Shown: piece by piece, positions 1-7,732 of the stretch | Layout: the number at the start of each line of letters is the position of its first letter | How positions within the stretch are numbered: position 1 is the stretch's first letter | NCBI RefSeq assembly: GCF_034424375.1 | Contig: NZ_CP139965.1 | Location: 4,030,001-4,094,000, forward strand | Source: Paraburkholderia kururiensis | GTDB taxonomy: Bacteria; Pseudomonadota; Gammaproteobacteria; Burkholderiales; Burkholderiaceae | Direction: 5' to 3' | Length of the DNA: 64,000 nucleotides | The notes under the pieces: model-generated | Database searches by the model: none | What the model saw: only the letters and a program-made list of their open reading frames with translations | What the model was told of the DNA's origin: nothing | Program-made: the position numbers and the translations under genes

Positions 1-260
1 TGGTGGCGAGCGCCGCAGCGCTGGACGCAGGCGTCGTCGTCGATCAGACGTTGGGCCGGCGCTCGATCAATCTCATGAACCCGGCCGCGCGCGGACGTCT
101 GAACGGAATCTTCGTGGGCATGTTCTTCGTGGGCGGGGCGCTGGGCGCGATGCTCTCAGGCGTAGCCTGGAGTGTGGCTGGCTGGAACGGCGTCTGCGCG
201 GTGTGCTTCGGGTTCACGGGCGCGACATTTCTGCTCGGCGTGATGAAAGGCGCGGACTGA
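1..260 (+). CDS. MFS transporter, C-terminal end (partial)
   Basis: Only the last 85 or so residues are visible; the frame is open to the window edge, so the start lies upstream. The sequence PAARGRLNGIFVGMFFVGGA is the conserved loop and following helix seen near the C-terminus of major facilitator superfamily drug or metabolite exporters, and a second hydrophobic segment (WNGVCAVCFGFTGATFLLGV) follows before a short charged tail. Those two helices fit the last two of twelve membrane segments. The substrate cannot be told from this piece. The next gene is on the opposite strand and convergent. Confidence 0.75.
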   Translation, partial: VASAAALDAGVVVDQTLGRRSINLMNPAARGRLNGIFVGMFFVGGALGAMLSGVAWSVAGWNGVCAVCFGFTGATFLLGVMKGAD

Positions 261-349
261 GCCTCACGCGCGGCACGGCGCAGCGCGGTACGCGCACGAT
301 GGCACGGCGCATGCCGGCACGCACCATGCGCCTCACGCCGCCGTGGCCG

Positions 350-994
350 TCAATGCCGCACGAGCGCCATCATCGCGCCGAATCCGACGAACACGCCGCC
401 CGTCAACCGGTTGAACGCCTTCGCCACGCTCTTGCTGCGCAAGCGCTCGCCGATATGCGTGCCGAAGCCGGCATAGATCAGATACCAGCCCACCTCGATC
501 ACGGCGATCGTCGCGACCAGAACGACGAACTGCGGCAGCGCGGGCCGACTCGCGTCGATGAATTGCGGCAGCAGCGCCGCCGCAAACAGAATCGCCTTCG
601 GATTGCTGCTCGCCACCAGAAAGCCGTTGCGAAACAGCGAAAACGCCGAGCGACGCAGCGGCGCGGACGAAGCCTCGGCGTCCGCCGCGGCCGTTTCGCG
701 CATTTCGGCCGCCGGCGCGCGCCACGCCTTGATGCCGAGCCACACCAGGTAGGCAGCGCCCGCGAGCCGCAGCGCGTTGAACATCGTCGGCCAGGCTTGC
801 AGGAACACGCCGAGCCCGGCGGCCGATATCGACGCCATCAACATGATGCCGGTGAGGCACCCGGCCATCGTCGCACTTGAGCGACGCAGCCCGTAACGTG
901 CGCCGTGAGTCATCACGAGCAGCATGTTCGGGCCAGGAATGGCGGAGACGACGAAGACAGTGGCGACCAGCAGCCACCAGGTGTGCAGGCTCAT
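350..994 (-). CDS. LysE/RhtB family amino-acid exporter
   Basis: A 214-residue inner-membrane protein of the LysE/RhtB exporter family, whose members export amino acids or homoserine lactones. The N-terminal helix followed by SAIPGPNMLLVMTHG is the family hallmark, and the length (about 205 to 215 aa) and roughly six hydrophobic segments agree. The ATG at 994 is preferred over start codons further upstream because GAGGAAG sits a few bases before it and the family N-terminus begins there. The substrate is unknown. It is convergent with the MFS gene and shares its strand with the dehydrogenase-like gene that starts at 2002. Confidence 0.88.
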   Translation of the reverse strand: MSLHTWWLLVATVFVVSAIPGPNMLLVMTHGARYGLRRSSATMAGCLTGIMLMASISAAGLGVFLQAWPTMFNALRLAGAAYLVWLGIKAWRAPAAEMRETAAADAEASSAPLRRSAFSLFRNGFLVASSNPKAILFAAALLPQFIDASRPALPQFVVLVATIAVIEVGWYLIYAGFGTHIGERLRSKSVAKAFNRLTGGVFVGFGAMMALVRH

Positions 995-1099
995 TCGAAC
1001 TTCCTCAGGGGCGGGCGCCAGCCACGAACGCAAAACCAGCGCATAACCGGCACATAACCGGCGCCGGAAAAGGACGCCATTATGCCCGCCCGCGCTCAC

Positions 1100-2002
1100 C
1101 TATCGCGAGCGACGGCATTCGCCAGGATCAACGCCCTGCGCGACGCGACGCGCCGCCACCTTACCGAGCACGGCGAAGTCGCGCTCGCCGTCGCCGTGAG
1201 CAATGGCTTCCATCAGGCTGTCGCGCACCACGCTCGCCATCGGCAGCGGGGTGGACGTGGCGTCCGCCGCCGCCAGCGCGAGCCGCACGTCCTTCAGACC
1301 GAGCCGTGCCTTGAAGAGCGCCGGCTCGTAACGCTGCTCCGCAATCATCCGGCCATAGCCCTGATACACCGGGCCGGGAAACGGCCCGCTCGTCACGACG
1401 TCGAGGAAGTCCTGCATCGATACGCCATGGCCGCCCAGCAGCGCCGACGCCTCGCCCAGCGCCTCCACCGCCGAAGCCAGCATGAAGTTTGCCGCGAGCT
1501 TCATCACGTTCGCCTGCTGCGGCAGCGAGCCGATGCGCCATGTCTTCTGGCCCACCGCATCGAGCACCGGCTGCACGCGGTCCACCGCCTCCGCCGCACC
1601 GGCCGCCATGATCGTGAGCTTGCCGGCAGCCGCCACATCGGGACGGCCCAGCACCGGCGCGGCCACGTAATGCAGGCCGCGCTCTTCATGCATGCGCGCC
1701 ACGTTCTGCGCGAGCGCCACGGAAATGGTGGCCATGTTGACGTGCACGAGGCCGCGCGGCGCACGCTCGATCAACGCGGCATCGAAGACTTCGGTCACCG
1801 CGGCGTCGTCGGCGAGCATGGAAAACACGGCGTCGCCCGTCATGGCCTCGGCAGGCGTTTCGACGATGCGCGCGCCGGCCTCGGCAAGCGGCAACGCGCG
1901 CTCGCGGGTTCGGTTCCACACGCGCACGCTGTGCCCCGCTTTCAGAATGTTTGCAACCATCGCGGCGCCCATTTCGCCGAGACCGATAAAACCGATGTCC
2001 AT
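1100..2002 (-). CDS. NAD(P)-dependent oxidoreductase, 3-hydroxyisobutyrate dehydrogenase family
   Basis: This 300-residue soluble dehydrogenase belongs to the beta-hydroxyacid dehydrogenase family. The N-terminus MDIGFIGLGEMGAAMVANIL carries the dinucleotide-binding GxGxxG glycines. The central substrate-binding stretch VMKLAANFMLAS holds the family's catalytic lysine followed by the conserved asparagine. The family oxidises 3-hydroxyacids such as 3-hydroxyisobutyrate or tartronate semialdehyde; the exact substrate cannot be read from sequence. The ATG at 2002 places the Rossmann motif at the very N-terminus, as expected, whereas the longer reading adds 33 residues that do not look native. 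It is divergent from the Mut7-C gene at 2094. Confidence 0.88.
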   Translation of the reverse strand: MDIGFIGLGEMGAAMVANILKAGHSVRVWNRTRERALPLAEAGARIVETPAEAMTGDAVFSMLADDAAVTEVFDAALIERAPRGLVHVNMATISVALAQNVARMHEERGLHYVAAPVLGRPDVAAAGKLTIMAAGAAEAVDRVQPVLDAVGQKTWRIGSLPQQANVMKLAANFMLASAVEALGEASALLGGHGVSMQDFLDVVTSGPFPGPVYQGYGRMIAEQRYEPALFKARLGLKDVRLALAAADATSTPLPMASVVRDSLMEAIAHGDGERDFAVLGKVAARRVAQGVDPGECRRSR

Positions 2003-2093
2003 CCTCGCTCTCCTCGTGCAGCCAAACCGGCAGTAAAGCACAGCCGCGTGACAGGCGCAGGCATGCCCGCAGCGCCGGTGCCATACTTGCCGC

Positions 2094-2861
2094 ATGGTCA
2101 CGGCGACATTCCGCTTCTATGAAGAGCTGAACGACTTTCTCGCGCCGTCGCTGCGGCGGCACGAGTTCAGCTGTGCGTGCGCGCGAGCCGCCACGGCCAA
2201 GCACATGATCGAGGCACTGGGCGTGCCGCACACGGAAGTCGAGCTGATTCTGGTGAACGGCGAGTCTGTAGGCTTCGATCACCTGCTCGCCGAGGGCGAC
2301 CGCGTGGCGGTCTATCCGAAGTTCGAGTCCGTCGACATCCAGCCGTTGCTGCGCGTGCGCGCGGCGCCGCTTCGCGTGACACGCTTCATCGCGGACGCGC
2401 ACCTGGGCGGCCTTGCCCAGCTGTTACGGCTCGCGGGCTTCGACACGCTCTACGACAACGGCTTTCCAGACGACGAAATCGAAGCGCTCGCCGCAAGCGA
2501 AAACCGCATCGTGCTCACGCGCGACCGCGAGTTGCTGAAGCGACGCACCATCACGCACGGCTGCTACGTCCGCGCGCTCAAGCCGAAGGACCAGTTGCGC
2601 GAAGTGTTCGATCGGCTCGACCTCGCGGCGAGTGCGCGCCCGTTCCGGCTGTGTCTCACGTGCAACGCTCCGTTGCGACGCATCGCCAAAAACGAGGTGG
2701 GCGAACGCGCGCCGCCGGGCGTCCTTGCACGTCACACGCAGTTCGTGACCTGCGATGTTTGCCGGCGCGTGTTCTGGGAAGGCACGCACTGGCAACGCAT
2801 GCGCGCGCTCATGGACAGCGTGACGCACCCATCGGCGCACAGCGGTCTTACGGCGGATTGA
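2094..2861 (+). CDS. Mut7-C RNase-like protein with N-terminal ubiquitin-like domain
   Basis: A 255-residue protein with three recognisable parts. Residues 1 to about 85 resemble the ubiquitin-like (ThiS/MoaD-type) domain often fused to Mut7-C proteins. Residues about 95 to 180 (RFIADAHLGGLAQLLRLAGF, then a conserved RDRELLKR stretch) are the PIN-like Mut7-C RNase core. The C-terminal part has four cysteines as CLTCNAP and CDVCRRVFWEGTHW, a zinc ribbon typical of the family. The biological substrate of bacterial Mut7-C proteins is not settled; an RNA nuclease role is inferred from the fold. ATG at 2094, divergent from the dehydrogenase. Confidence 0.85.
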   Translation: MVTATFRFYEELNDFLAPSLRRHEFSCACARAATAKHMIEALGVPHTEVELILVNGESVGFDHLLAEGDRVAVYPKFESVDIQPLLRVRAAPLRVTRFIADAHLGGLAQLLRLAGFDTLYDNGFPDDEIEALAASENRIVLTRDRELLKRRTITHGCYVRALKPKDQLREVFDRLDLAASARPFRLCLTCNAPLRRIAKNEVGERAPPGVLARHTQFVTCDVCRRVFWEGTHWQRMRALMDSVTHPSAHSGLTAD

Positions 2862-2910
2862 ATGCCGGCTGGGATGCCAGCGGGGCCCGAACCGATGGCG
2901 CGGGCAAAAG

Positions 2911-2940
2911 AAAAGGCCAGAGCGTCGCCGCTCCGGCCTT
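2911..2940 (-). terminator. rho-independent terminator for the small secreted protein gene
   Basis: AAGGCC...GGCCTT arms extended by GAGCG/CGCTC form a stem of about 12 pairs with one mismatch and a 4-base loop. Read on the minus strand it is followed by TTTTCTTTT, so it would end transcription of the gene at 2988-3200. Confidence 0.7.
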
Positions 2941-2987
2941 CCTGCGCTGCTGCAGGCGCTGCGTGCGCCCGCATCGGCACGGGCAGC

Positions 2988-3200
2988 TTACTGCTGCGTG
3001 CCCTTGTCGTTCGTGCCGGCAGCCGATGCGGCTTCCTGGACCTTGGCACGCTTGCCGTGGTGCTTCAGCACCTTGTGGTGCTTCTTCGCCGGTGCGCTGG
3101 CAGCCGTGGCCGGCGCGGCGCCCGAAGCGTCCTGAGCAAAAGCCTGAACGGAGATGAGCGCGACGGAGGCGGTAACGAGCGAGGCAATGATCTTCTTCAT
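2988..3200 (-). CDS. small exported Ala/Lys/His-rich protein
   Basis: A 70-residue protein beginning MKKIIASLVTASVALISVQA with cleavage predicted after AFA, so it is exported by Sec. The mature part is low-complexity: an alanine/proline-rich stretch and a basic KKHHKVLKHHGKRAK core, then an acidic tail. Similar tiny periplasmic proteins are common in Burkholderiaceae but have no assigned function. The start is chosen because the signal peptide begins there; longer readings add 100 residues with no signal. A strong hairpin terminator follows. Confidence 0.7.
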   Translation of the reverse strand: MKKIIASLVTASVALISVQAFAQDASGAAPATAASAPAKKHHKVLKHHGKRAKVQEAASAAGTNDKGTQQ

Positions 3201-3442
3201 ATTAGTGTTCCCCAAACCAGAAATGATTTGATAAATCGACGTAAAAAGAATAACTGCTTCAATTGGACAACTGCACAACCGGCAAAGCGACACGCGGTAT
3301 TGCGGCGCTCGCTTCCCGCGGGGCAGTATCACGCAGCGTAGGGCGTTTGTCATCCGGCAACAGGCATGATGTATTTTTCCGTCCACACCACGCCTTTCTT
3401 TTGTCTTACATAAAAGCCTGTACTTAAAAGAGAAATTTTTCA
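3201..3442. other. intergenic region between divergent genes
   Basis: About 240 bases between the small secreted protein gene (minus) and the EamA transporter (plus). It must hold both promoters. It is visibly richer in A and T than its neighbours near 3231-3260 and 3400-3440, but no operator or RNA element could be recognised. Confidence 0.4.
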
Positions 3443-4399
3443 GTGAATTCTCCTGCCCGCAAACATCTGCGTGCGAACCTGCTGATGCTCGGTGCCGCAA
3501 TGATCTGGGGCTCGGCGTTCGTCGCCCAGCGACTGAGTCTCGATGCCGTCGGTCCCTTCCTCTTCACGGGGTTGCGTTTCCTGCTCGGCGCGAGCGTGGT
3601 GCTTGCGCTCGTGTGCATGCTGCACCTGTCGCCGGCCGGTCCGCGCGCCACATGGAGCGCCGATCGCCCGGCGCTCTTGCGCGACGGCGCGTTGCTCGGC
3701 CTCACGCTTGCGGTGGCGATCTCGCTGCAGCAGATCGGCCTGCGCTACACGAAGGTCGCCAACGCCGGTTTCATCAGTTCGCTCTATGTGGTGATCGTGC
3801 CGATGCTGGGTGTGCTGTTTCGTCACCGCACAGGCATGGGCACCTGGCTGGGCGCGATGCTGGCCGCCGTGGGCCTTTATTTGCTCAGCATCAACGAAGC
3901 GTTCAAGGTGATGACGGGCGACTGGTATCAGTTGGGCGGTGCGCTCGCTATCTCCGTGCAGGTGATGCTGGTGGGCCGCTTCGCGCGACGACACGACCCG
4001 CTCATGCTCGCGCTCGTGCAGTTCGTGACGTGCGGCGCGCTGTGTCTCGCGGTGGCGCTGGCGTGCGAGCCCGTGCGTTGGGCCGATATCGCGCGCGCCG
4101 CGCCCACCATCGTGTATGGCGGCGCGCTTTCGGTCGGCATTGCGTACACGATCCAGGTGATCGCACAAAAAGATGCCGCGCCCGCGCACGCCGCCGTGAT
4201 CTTCAGCATGGAAGGCGTGTTCGCCGCACTGGCGGGCTGGGTCGTGCTGGGCGAGACGCTCAGCGCCCGTGCACTCACGGGCTGCGCGCTGATGCTCGCG
4301 GGGTTGATCGTCTGCCAGGTGATGCCCGCGCGATGGCCGCGATCGTTCGCGCAACGCGAAGGCCGACGCCGACCCGGCAGCGGATTCGAGCGCGGTTGA
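3443..4399 (+). CDS. EamA/RhaT (DMT superfamily) transporter
   Basis: A 318-residue inner-membrane protein with two EamA repeats of about five hydrophobic helices each. The first repeat begins NLLMLGAAMIWGSAFVAQRL, a common opening of the drug/metabolite transporter superfamily. The second repeat includes the IFSMEGVFAALAGWVVLGE motif, with the conserved glutamates near its end. The family exports amino acids, amines or drugs; the substrate here is unknown. The best start is the GTG at 3443; a later ATG at 3485 would remove the cytoplasmic N-terminus, so it is less likely. Confidence 0.88.
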   Translation: MNSPARKHLRANLLMLGAAMIWGSAFVAQRLSLDAVGPFLFTGLRFLLGASVVLALVCMLHLSPAGPRATWSADRPALLRDGALLGLTLAVAISLQQIGLRYTKVANAGFISSLYVVIVPMLGVLFRHRTGMGTWLGAMLAAVGLYLLSINEAFKVMTGDWYQLGGALAISVQVMLVGRFARRHDPLMLALVQFVTCGALCLAVALACEPVRWADIARAAPTIVYGGALSVGIAYTIQVIAQKDAAPAHAAVIFSMEGVFAALAGWVVLGETLSARALTGCALMLAGLIVCQVMPARWPRSFAQREGRRRPGSGFERG

Positions 4400-4555
4400 A
4401 TGGGCGCAACAACGTGCTGCGCTGACACGCGCCCGTAGCCGCCACAACGTGTAAGAAACGGGGAGATGAGGTAATCCATCGTGTGCGGGCGTTCGTCTAT
4501 CGTGTGTCCCAAAGCTGGCCGGCCACGCGCCGGTGTCGAACGACGGGAGAACACG

Positions 4556-5020
4556 ATGATGATGAAGAAGCGCCTGATTTCCGCGGCCGCGATGGCGACA
4601 CTTGTGCTCGCCATGCCGACCGCCTTCGCCGACGGCAACATGCCTGATGCCGCTCAACACGCGGACGCGGGCGCGCAGAGCGTGCCGGATTTGCCCCAGC
4701 ATTTGCCGCCCCACCCTGCCGGCCCCGACTTCGCGGTGGTCAACGACCTCGAGCAACTGCATCGCCTTTACGCGATGTCGGGACGTGAAAGCCAGATCGT
4801 GGCCGTCTACCACGAGGTGTTGAACCGGACTCAGGATCCGATGCTGCGCCACTACGTCTACGATTCGCTCGCCCGCATCCAGTTGAAGCCGGACAACGTC
4901 GATCAGGCGATCGCGACGCTCCATACGAGTCTGAACGAAGATCTCGTCGCATTGAACCGGGCGCCGCACCTGCCGGCGTCACGCGGCATGCCGGAACAGG
5001 CTCCAGCGTCGCCGGAATAA
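4556..5020 (+). CDS. exported protein of unknown function
   Basis: A 154-residue protein starting MMMKKRLISAAAMATLVLAM with cleavage expected after TAFA, so probably periplasmic. The mature part is mostly helical-looking, with a stretch (QLHRLYAMSGRESQIVAVYHEVLN...) that resembles a TPR-like helical pair, and it ends in a proline-rich tail. I do not recognise a named family. The ATG at 4556 is chosen because GGGAGA lies just upstream and the signal peptide starts there; two further in-frame ATGs follow directly. Confidence 0.65.
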   Translation: MMMKKRLISAAAMATLVLAMPTAFADGNMPDAAQHADAGAQSVPDLPQHLPPHPAGPDFAVVNDLEQLHRLYAMSGRESQIVAVYHEVLNRTQDPMLRHYVYDSLARIQLKPDNVDQAIATLHTSLNEDLVALNRAPHLPASRGMPEQAPASPE

Positions 5021-5141
5021 GTTCGCCTCGCATCGCATCGGTCGCGAGCCGCAACCGCAACAGGCGCGTCAGTGCGCCGACGAACTGCTGTCGTCTTCCT
5101 GTGCCAGGATAGTGCTCGAACCGGCACGGAAGGGAAGCAGG

Positions 5142-5810
5142 ATGGCGACCTTATACGAACTGCTGGGCGTTGCCGACAACGCCTCCGAGGACGAGATCAA
5201 GCGCGCGTACCGAAAGGCCGCGATGAAGTGGCATCCCGACCGCAACGCCGGTCGGGAGGACGCTGCGCGCGCCGCGTTCCAGGAGATCAAGGACGCGTAC
5301 GCGATTCTCTCGGACGCGCATCAACGCGCGGTCTACGATGCCGTGTTCGCCGAGGAGATGCGCCGTTGGCAAAGCGCGCAGGAGAAACGGGAGCGCGAGC
5401 GCGCGGAGCGTGAAGCCGCCGAACAGGCAGCGGCCGAGGCGCGGTATCAGGAGAACTACAGGGAAAACGTCGCGCTCGCCATGCGTTTCGCCGACGCCGG
5501 GTACAACCGCGACGTCCTGCTAGGCGTGCTGCTGGGTCGAGACTGCGACGAAGAACTCGCCTGCCGCGTGGCCGACAGCGTTCACGCGTGGCAGCAGGCG
5601 CGTCGCGCAGAAACGTCGACGGAGGAACAAGCGAGCGAACCAGACGACACGGTGCCGCACGAGAAAGAAAACGACGGCAACGACGACAAAAATAACGAAG
5701 ACCCCGCCGCCACGCCACCCCACGACACGACCTCAGCGGAGCCACACGAAGAACGTCACAGTCGCCTCTTCAATGCGCTGTGGCGCGGCTTCTTCGGCCT
5801 GCGATCCTGA
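5142..5810 (+). CDS. J-domain (DnaJ-like) protein
   Basis: A 222-residue co-chaperone-like protein. Residues 1 to 65 are a canonical J domain with the HPD motif at residues 31-33 (KWHPDRNAG), which stimulates the ATPase of DnaK-type Hsp70s. Residues about 75 to 110 are a long charged helix rich in Glu and Arg (coiled-coil-like). The C-terminal third is acidic and low in complexity (Asp/Glu/Asn), ending in a short hydrophobic tail LFNALWRGFFGLRS. It lacks the Gly/Phe, zinc-finger and CTD parts of true DnaJ, so it is a type III J protein. Start supported by GGAAGGGAAGCAGG just upstream. Confidence 0.85.
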   Translation: MATLYELLGVADNASEDEIKRAYRKAAMKWHPDRNAGREDAARAAFQEIKDAYAILSDAHQRAVYDAVFAEEMRRWQSAQEKRERERAEREAAEQAAAEARYQENYRENVALAMRFADAGYNRDVLLGVLLGRDCDEELACRVADSVHAWQQARRAETSTEEQASEPDDTVPHEKENDGNDDKNNEDPAATPPHDTTSAEPHEERHSRLFNALWRGFFGLRS

Positions 5811-5867
5811 CGGGTTGAAAAGGATCACGAAGGATTCCGAACGATCACAGGCCGCTGCGTATCAGTA

Positions 5868-6182
5868 TCAGTCTCCGCCCCATCCGCCCCACCCGCGGCG
5901 TTCGCGCCATTCACGCTCGCGCCACTGATGCTCCCGCCATTCGTGACGGCGCCATTCGCGTTCGCGCCAATCGTCGCCGTACATCACCGCCACGGGCGGG
6001 CCGCCGTAGACAACGGGCGGCGGCGCATACGCCACCGGCGGCGGTGCCACATACACCGGTTCCGCCGGCACGTAGGCGGGCACGCCAAGTCCGATAGCCA
6101 GATCGACGTGAGCCGACGCCACTGACGATGCCACCAGCGCCGCTACGCCCAACGCCGCGCCCACAACGAATTTGCTGTTCAT
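5868..6182 (-). CDS. small exported Pro/Tyr-rich protein with Trp-Arg-Glu repeats
   Basis: A 104-residue protein with a signal peptide (MNSKFVVGAALGVAALVASS...ASA). The mature part has a Pro/Val/Tyr-rich region (YVAPPPVAYAPPPVVYGGPP) and a C-terminal run of WRE-type repeats (WREREWRRHEWREHQWRERE) ending GWGGWGGD. The architecture closely matches the protein at 6741-7088, so the two are probably paralogs. The role is unknown; proteins of this make-up are common in Burkholderiaceae as periplasmic or surface proteins. Confidence 0.7.
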   Translation of the reverse strand: MNSKFVVGAALGVAALVASSVASAHVDLAIGLGVPAYVPAEPVYVAPPPVAYAPPPVVYGGPPVAVMYGDDWREREWRRHEWREHQWREREWRERRGWGGWGGD

Positions 6183-6530
6183 GATCTTCTCCGTAGCTGC
6201 TTGTGGTGGCCACAGCCGCGGCCGAAGCCGCCCGCTGTTGCCTGCTGTTTCCCACTCTTGCCCGCTCGTGCCTCTTGTTGATCGATTGATGTGTCCGCGT
6301 TCGAGCGGACCATGACCGTGGGGAACACGGCTCGAAGTGTAGGAGCGCCGCTAAGCGGCAGGTGAAACAGCCCTATGAGATAGGTAACACCGCGTAACCG
6401 CACACGCGCCTCGGTGCTTGCACTGCGCCGTTTATGCAACACGTTTGGTTACACACAAACACACGAGTAATGTCGCCTCTCAATAAAGTGCGCTCACGAC
6501 CAACCACTCAGAACCACAAAGAGGTGTGTC
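6183..6530. other. intergenic region between divergent small envelope genes
   Basis: About 350 bases without a credible gene, between the divergent WRE-repeat protein and the small lipoprotein. The part near 6425-6500 is AT-richer and probably holds the promoter of the plus-strand genes. No specific operator was recognised. Confidence 0.35.
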
Positions 6531-6659
6531 ATGAAGAAAATCATCGCACTCGCGCTACTCGCGCTCACGCTCGGCAGCATGCTGGGCGGCTGCATCGTCG
6601 TGCCTGCGGGCGACGGCTACTACTACCACCATCACCACGACTACTACGACCGCTACTGA
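6531..6659 (+). CDS. very small lipoprotein (42 aa)
   Basis: ATG at 6531 preceded by AAAGAGGTG. The product begins MKKIIALALLALTLGSMLGG and has a lipobox LGGC with cysteine at residue 21, so it would be lipidated and anchored in a membrane. The mature peptide is only about 22 residues and ends in a Tyr/His-rich tail (GYYYHHHHDYYDRY) that could bind metal or simply be a low-complexity tail. It is followed after about 80 bases by a small exported Pro-rich protein on the same strand. Function unknown. Confidence 0.65.
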   Translation: MKKIIALALLALTLGSMLGGCIVVPAGDGYYYHHHHDYYDRY

Positions 6660-6740
6660 CGCGAAGCTTCCGCTCGCGTGCACACGCATTGAAGCGAGCG
6701 GAACGACGCATGGCTTCGCATGAAAGAAGGGAGAGACAAC

Positions 6741-7088
6741 ATGAACGCGACATACAAACGACTGATTGCTGCCACGCTCGTTGCAGGCGCGGGCGTCGGA
6801 CTATCGACCGCGGCCGTGGCGGGCGTCGATATCGGCGTGAACATCGGCACGCCCGCGCCGGTCTATGCGCCGCCGCCTCCGCCGGCTGTGTATGAGCCGC
6901 CGCCCGCCGCCGTCGTCGTTGCCCCTGGCTGGTACGGCGACCGCTATTACGACGGACATCGCTACTGGGAACGTCGCGAGTGGGAAGAGCGGCACCGCGA
7001 ATGGCGCGACGCCGGCGATCACCACCGTCCCGACGAATGGCATCGCGGCGACGACCGGCGTGGCCCCGATTGGCATCACGACCATTGA
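6741..7088 (+). CDS. small exported Pro-rich, Trp/Arg/Glu-rich protein
   Basis: A 115-residue protein beginning MNATYKRLIAATLVAGAGVG with a signal peptide ending near AVAG. The mature part opens VDIGVNIGTPAPVYAPP, runs through a Pro-rich stretch and ends in a highly charged Trp/Arg/Glu/Asp/His-rich tail. It mirrors the protein at 5868-6182 and appears to be its paralog. The ATG at 6741 is preferred over 6720 because GAAGGGAGAGA precedes it and the signal peptide begins there. Function unknown. Confidence 0.7.
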   Translation: MNATYKRLIAATLVAGAGVGLSTAAVAGVDIGVNIGTPAPVYAPPPPPAVYEPPPAAVVVAPGWYGDRYYDGHRYWERREWEERHREWRDAGDHHRPDEWHRGDDRRGPDWHHDH

Positions 7089-7182
7089 GTTCACTGAGCC
7101 GGCCCGACTGCATAAATTGCACATTTGAATTGGTGCACGCGGGCCGGCACGCGAGGCGGCGCCATCAAGGCGCCCCGCACGC

Positions 7183-7602
7183 TCACTGCGCAGCGTGCTT
7201 CGACTGCCAGCGCTTCATGAATGCGATCTCGTCGCGCTGCGCCTTCACGATGTTGTTCGCCAGCCGCTTCAACTCCGGATCTTTACCGTACTTGAGTTCG
7301 ACTTTCGCCATATCGATGGCGCCCTGGTGGTGCGGAATCATGTGGGCCACGAAATCCTTGTCGGCGTCGCCCGTGTAGGGGGCGTCCATGTTCTTCATCA
7401 TTTTCTGGTCGGCGCCCTTGAAGGCCTGCGTCGATGCGCCTCCATCCGCCTGCATGCCCGACATACCGGCGGCGCCGGACGAGGGCGACATGCTCATACC
7501 CGGCATCGAGGCGCTGCTCTGAGCCAGCGCGGGCGCGGCCGGCAGACCGAGCGCCACGCCAAGGCAAACGACAGAGGTACAAACACCGAAGAACTTGCGC
7601 AT
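7183..7602 (-). CDS. DUF305 family periplasmic protein
   Basis: A 139-residue exported protein. MRKFFGVCTSVVCLGVALGL is a signal peptide with cleavage after ALA. A Met/Ser-rich linker (SMPGMSMSP...AGMSGMQ) follows, then the DUF305 core with the hallmark DFVAHMIPHHQGAIDMAKVE and a terminal IAFMKRWQ helix. DUF305 proteins are ferritin-like helical bundles, and some (CopM) bind copper; the Met- and His-rich composition is compatible with metal binding, which is inference here. AAAGGAAAGGAG lies just upstream of the ATG at 7602. Confidence 0.88.
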   Translation of the reverse strand: MRKFFGVCTSVVCLGVALGLPAAPALAQSSASMPGMSMSPSSGAAGMSGMQADGGASTQAFKGADQKMMKNMDAPYTGDADKDFVAHMIPHHQGAIDMAKVELKYGKDPELKRLANNIVKAQRDEIAFMKRWQSKHAAQ

Positions 7603-7732
7603 AGCGAATCTCCTTTCCTTTGGATGGGAACATCGAGAACCTTGTTGCGGCAGACGCGCTTTCTGTGCGAACCGCGTGCCCGCCATCGTGGGGCTTCCCA
7701 CCGCAGGAAGGTCAAACGTACTGACGCACTAT

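Noticed and set aside
3440..4969. A 509-codon minus-strand frame across the EamA gene and the next gene
   Set aside because: It spans two genes of the other strand and their gap. The translation is His/Arg/Gln-rich without structure.
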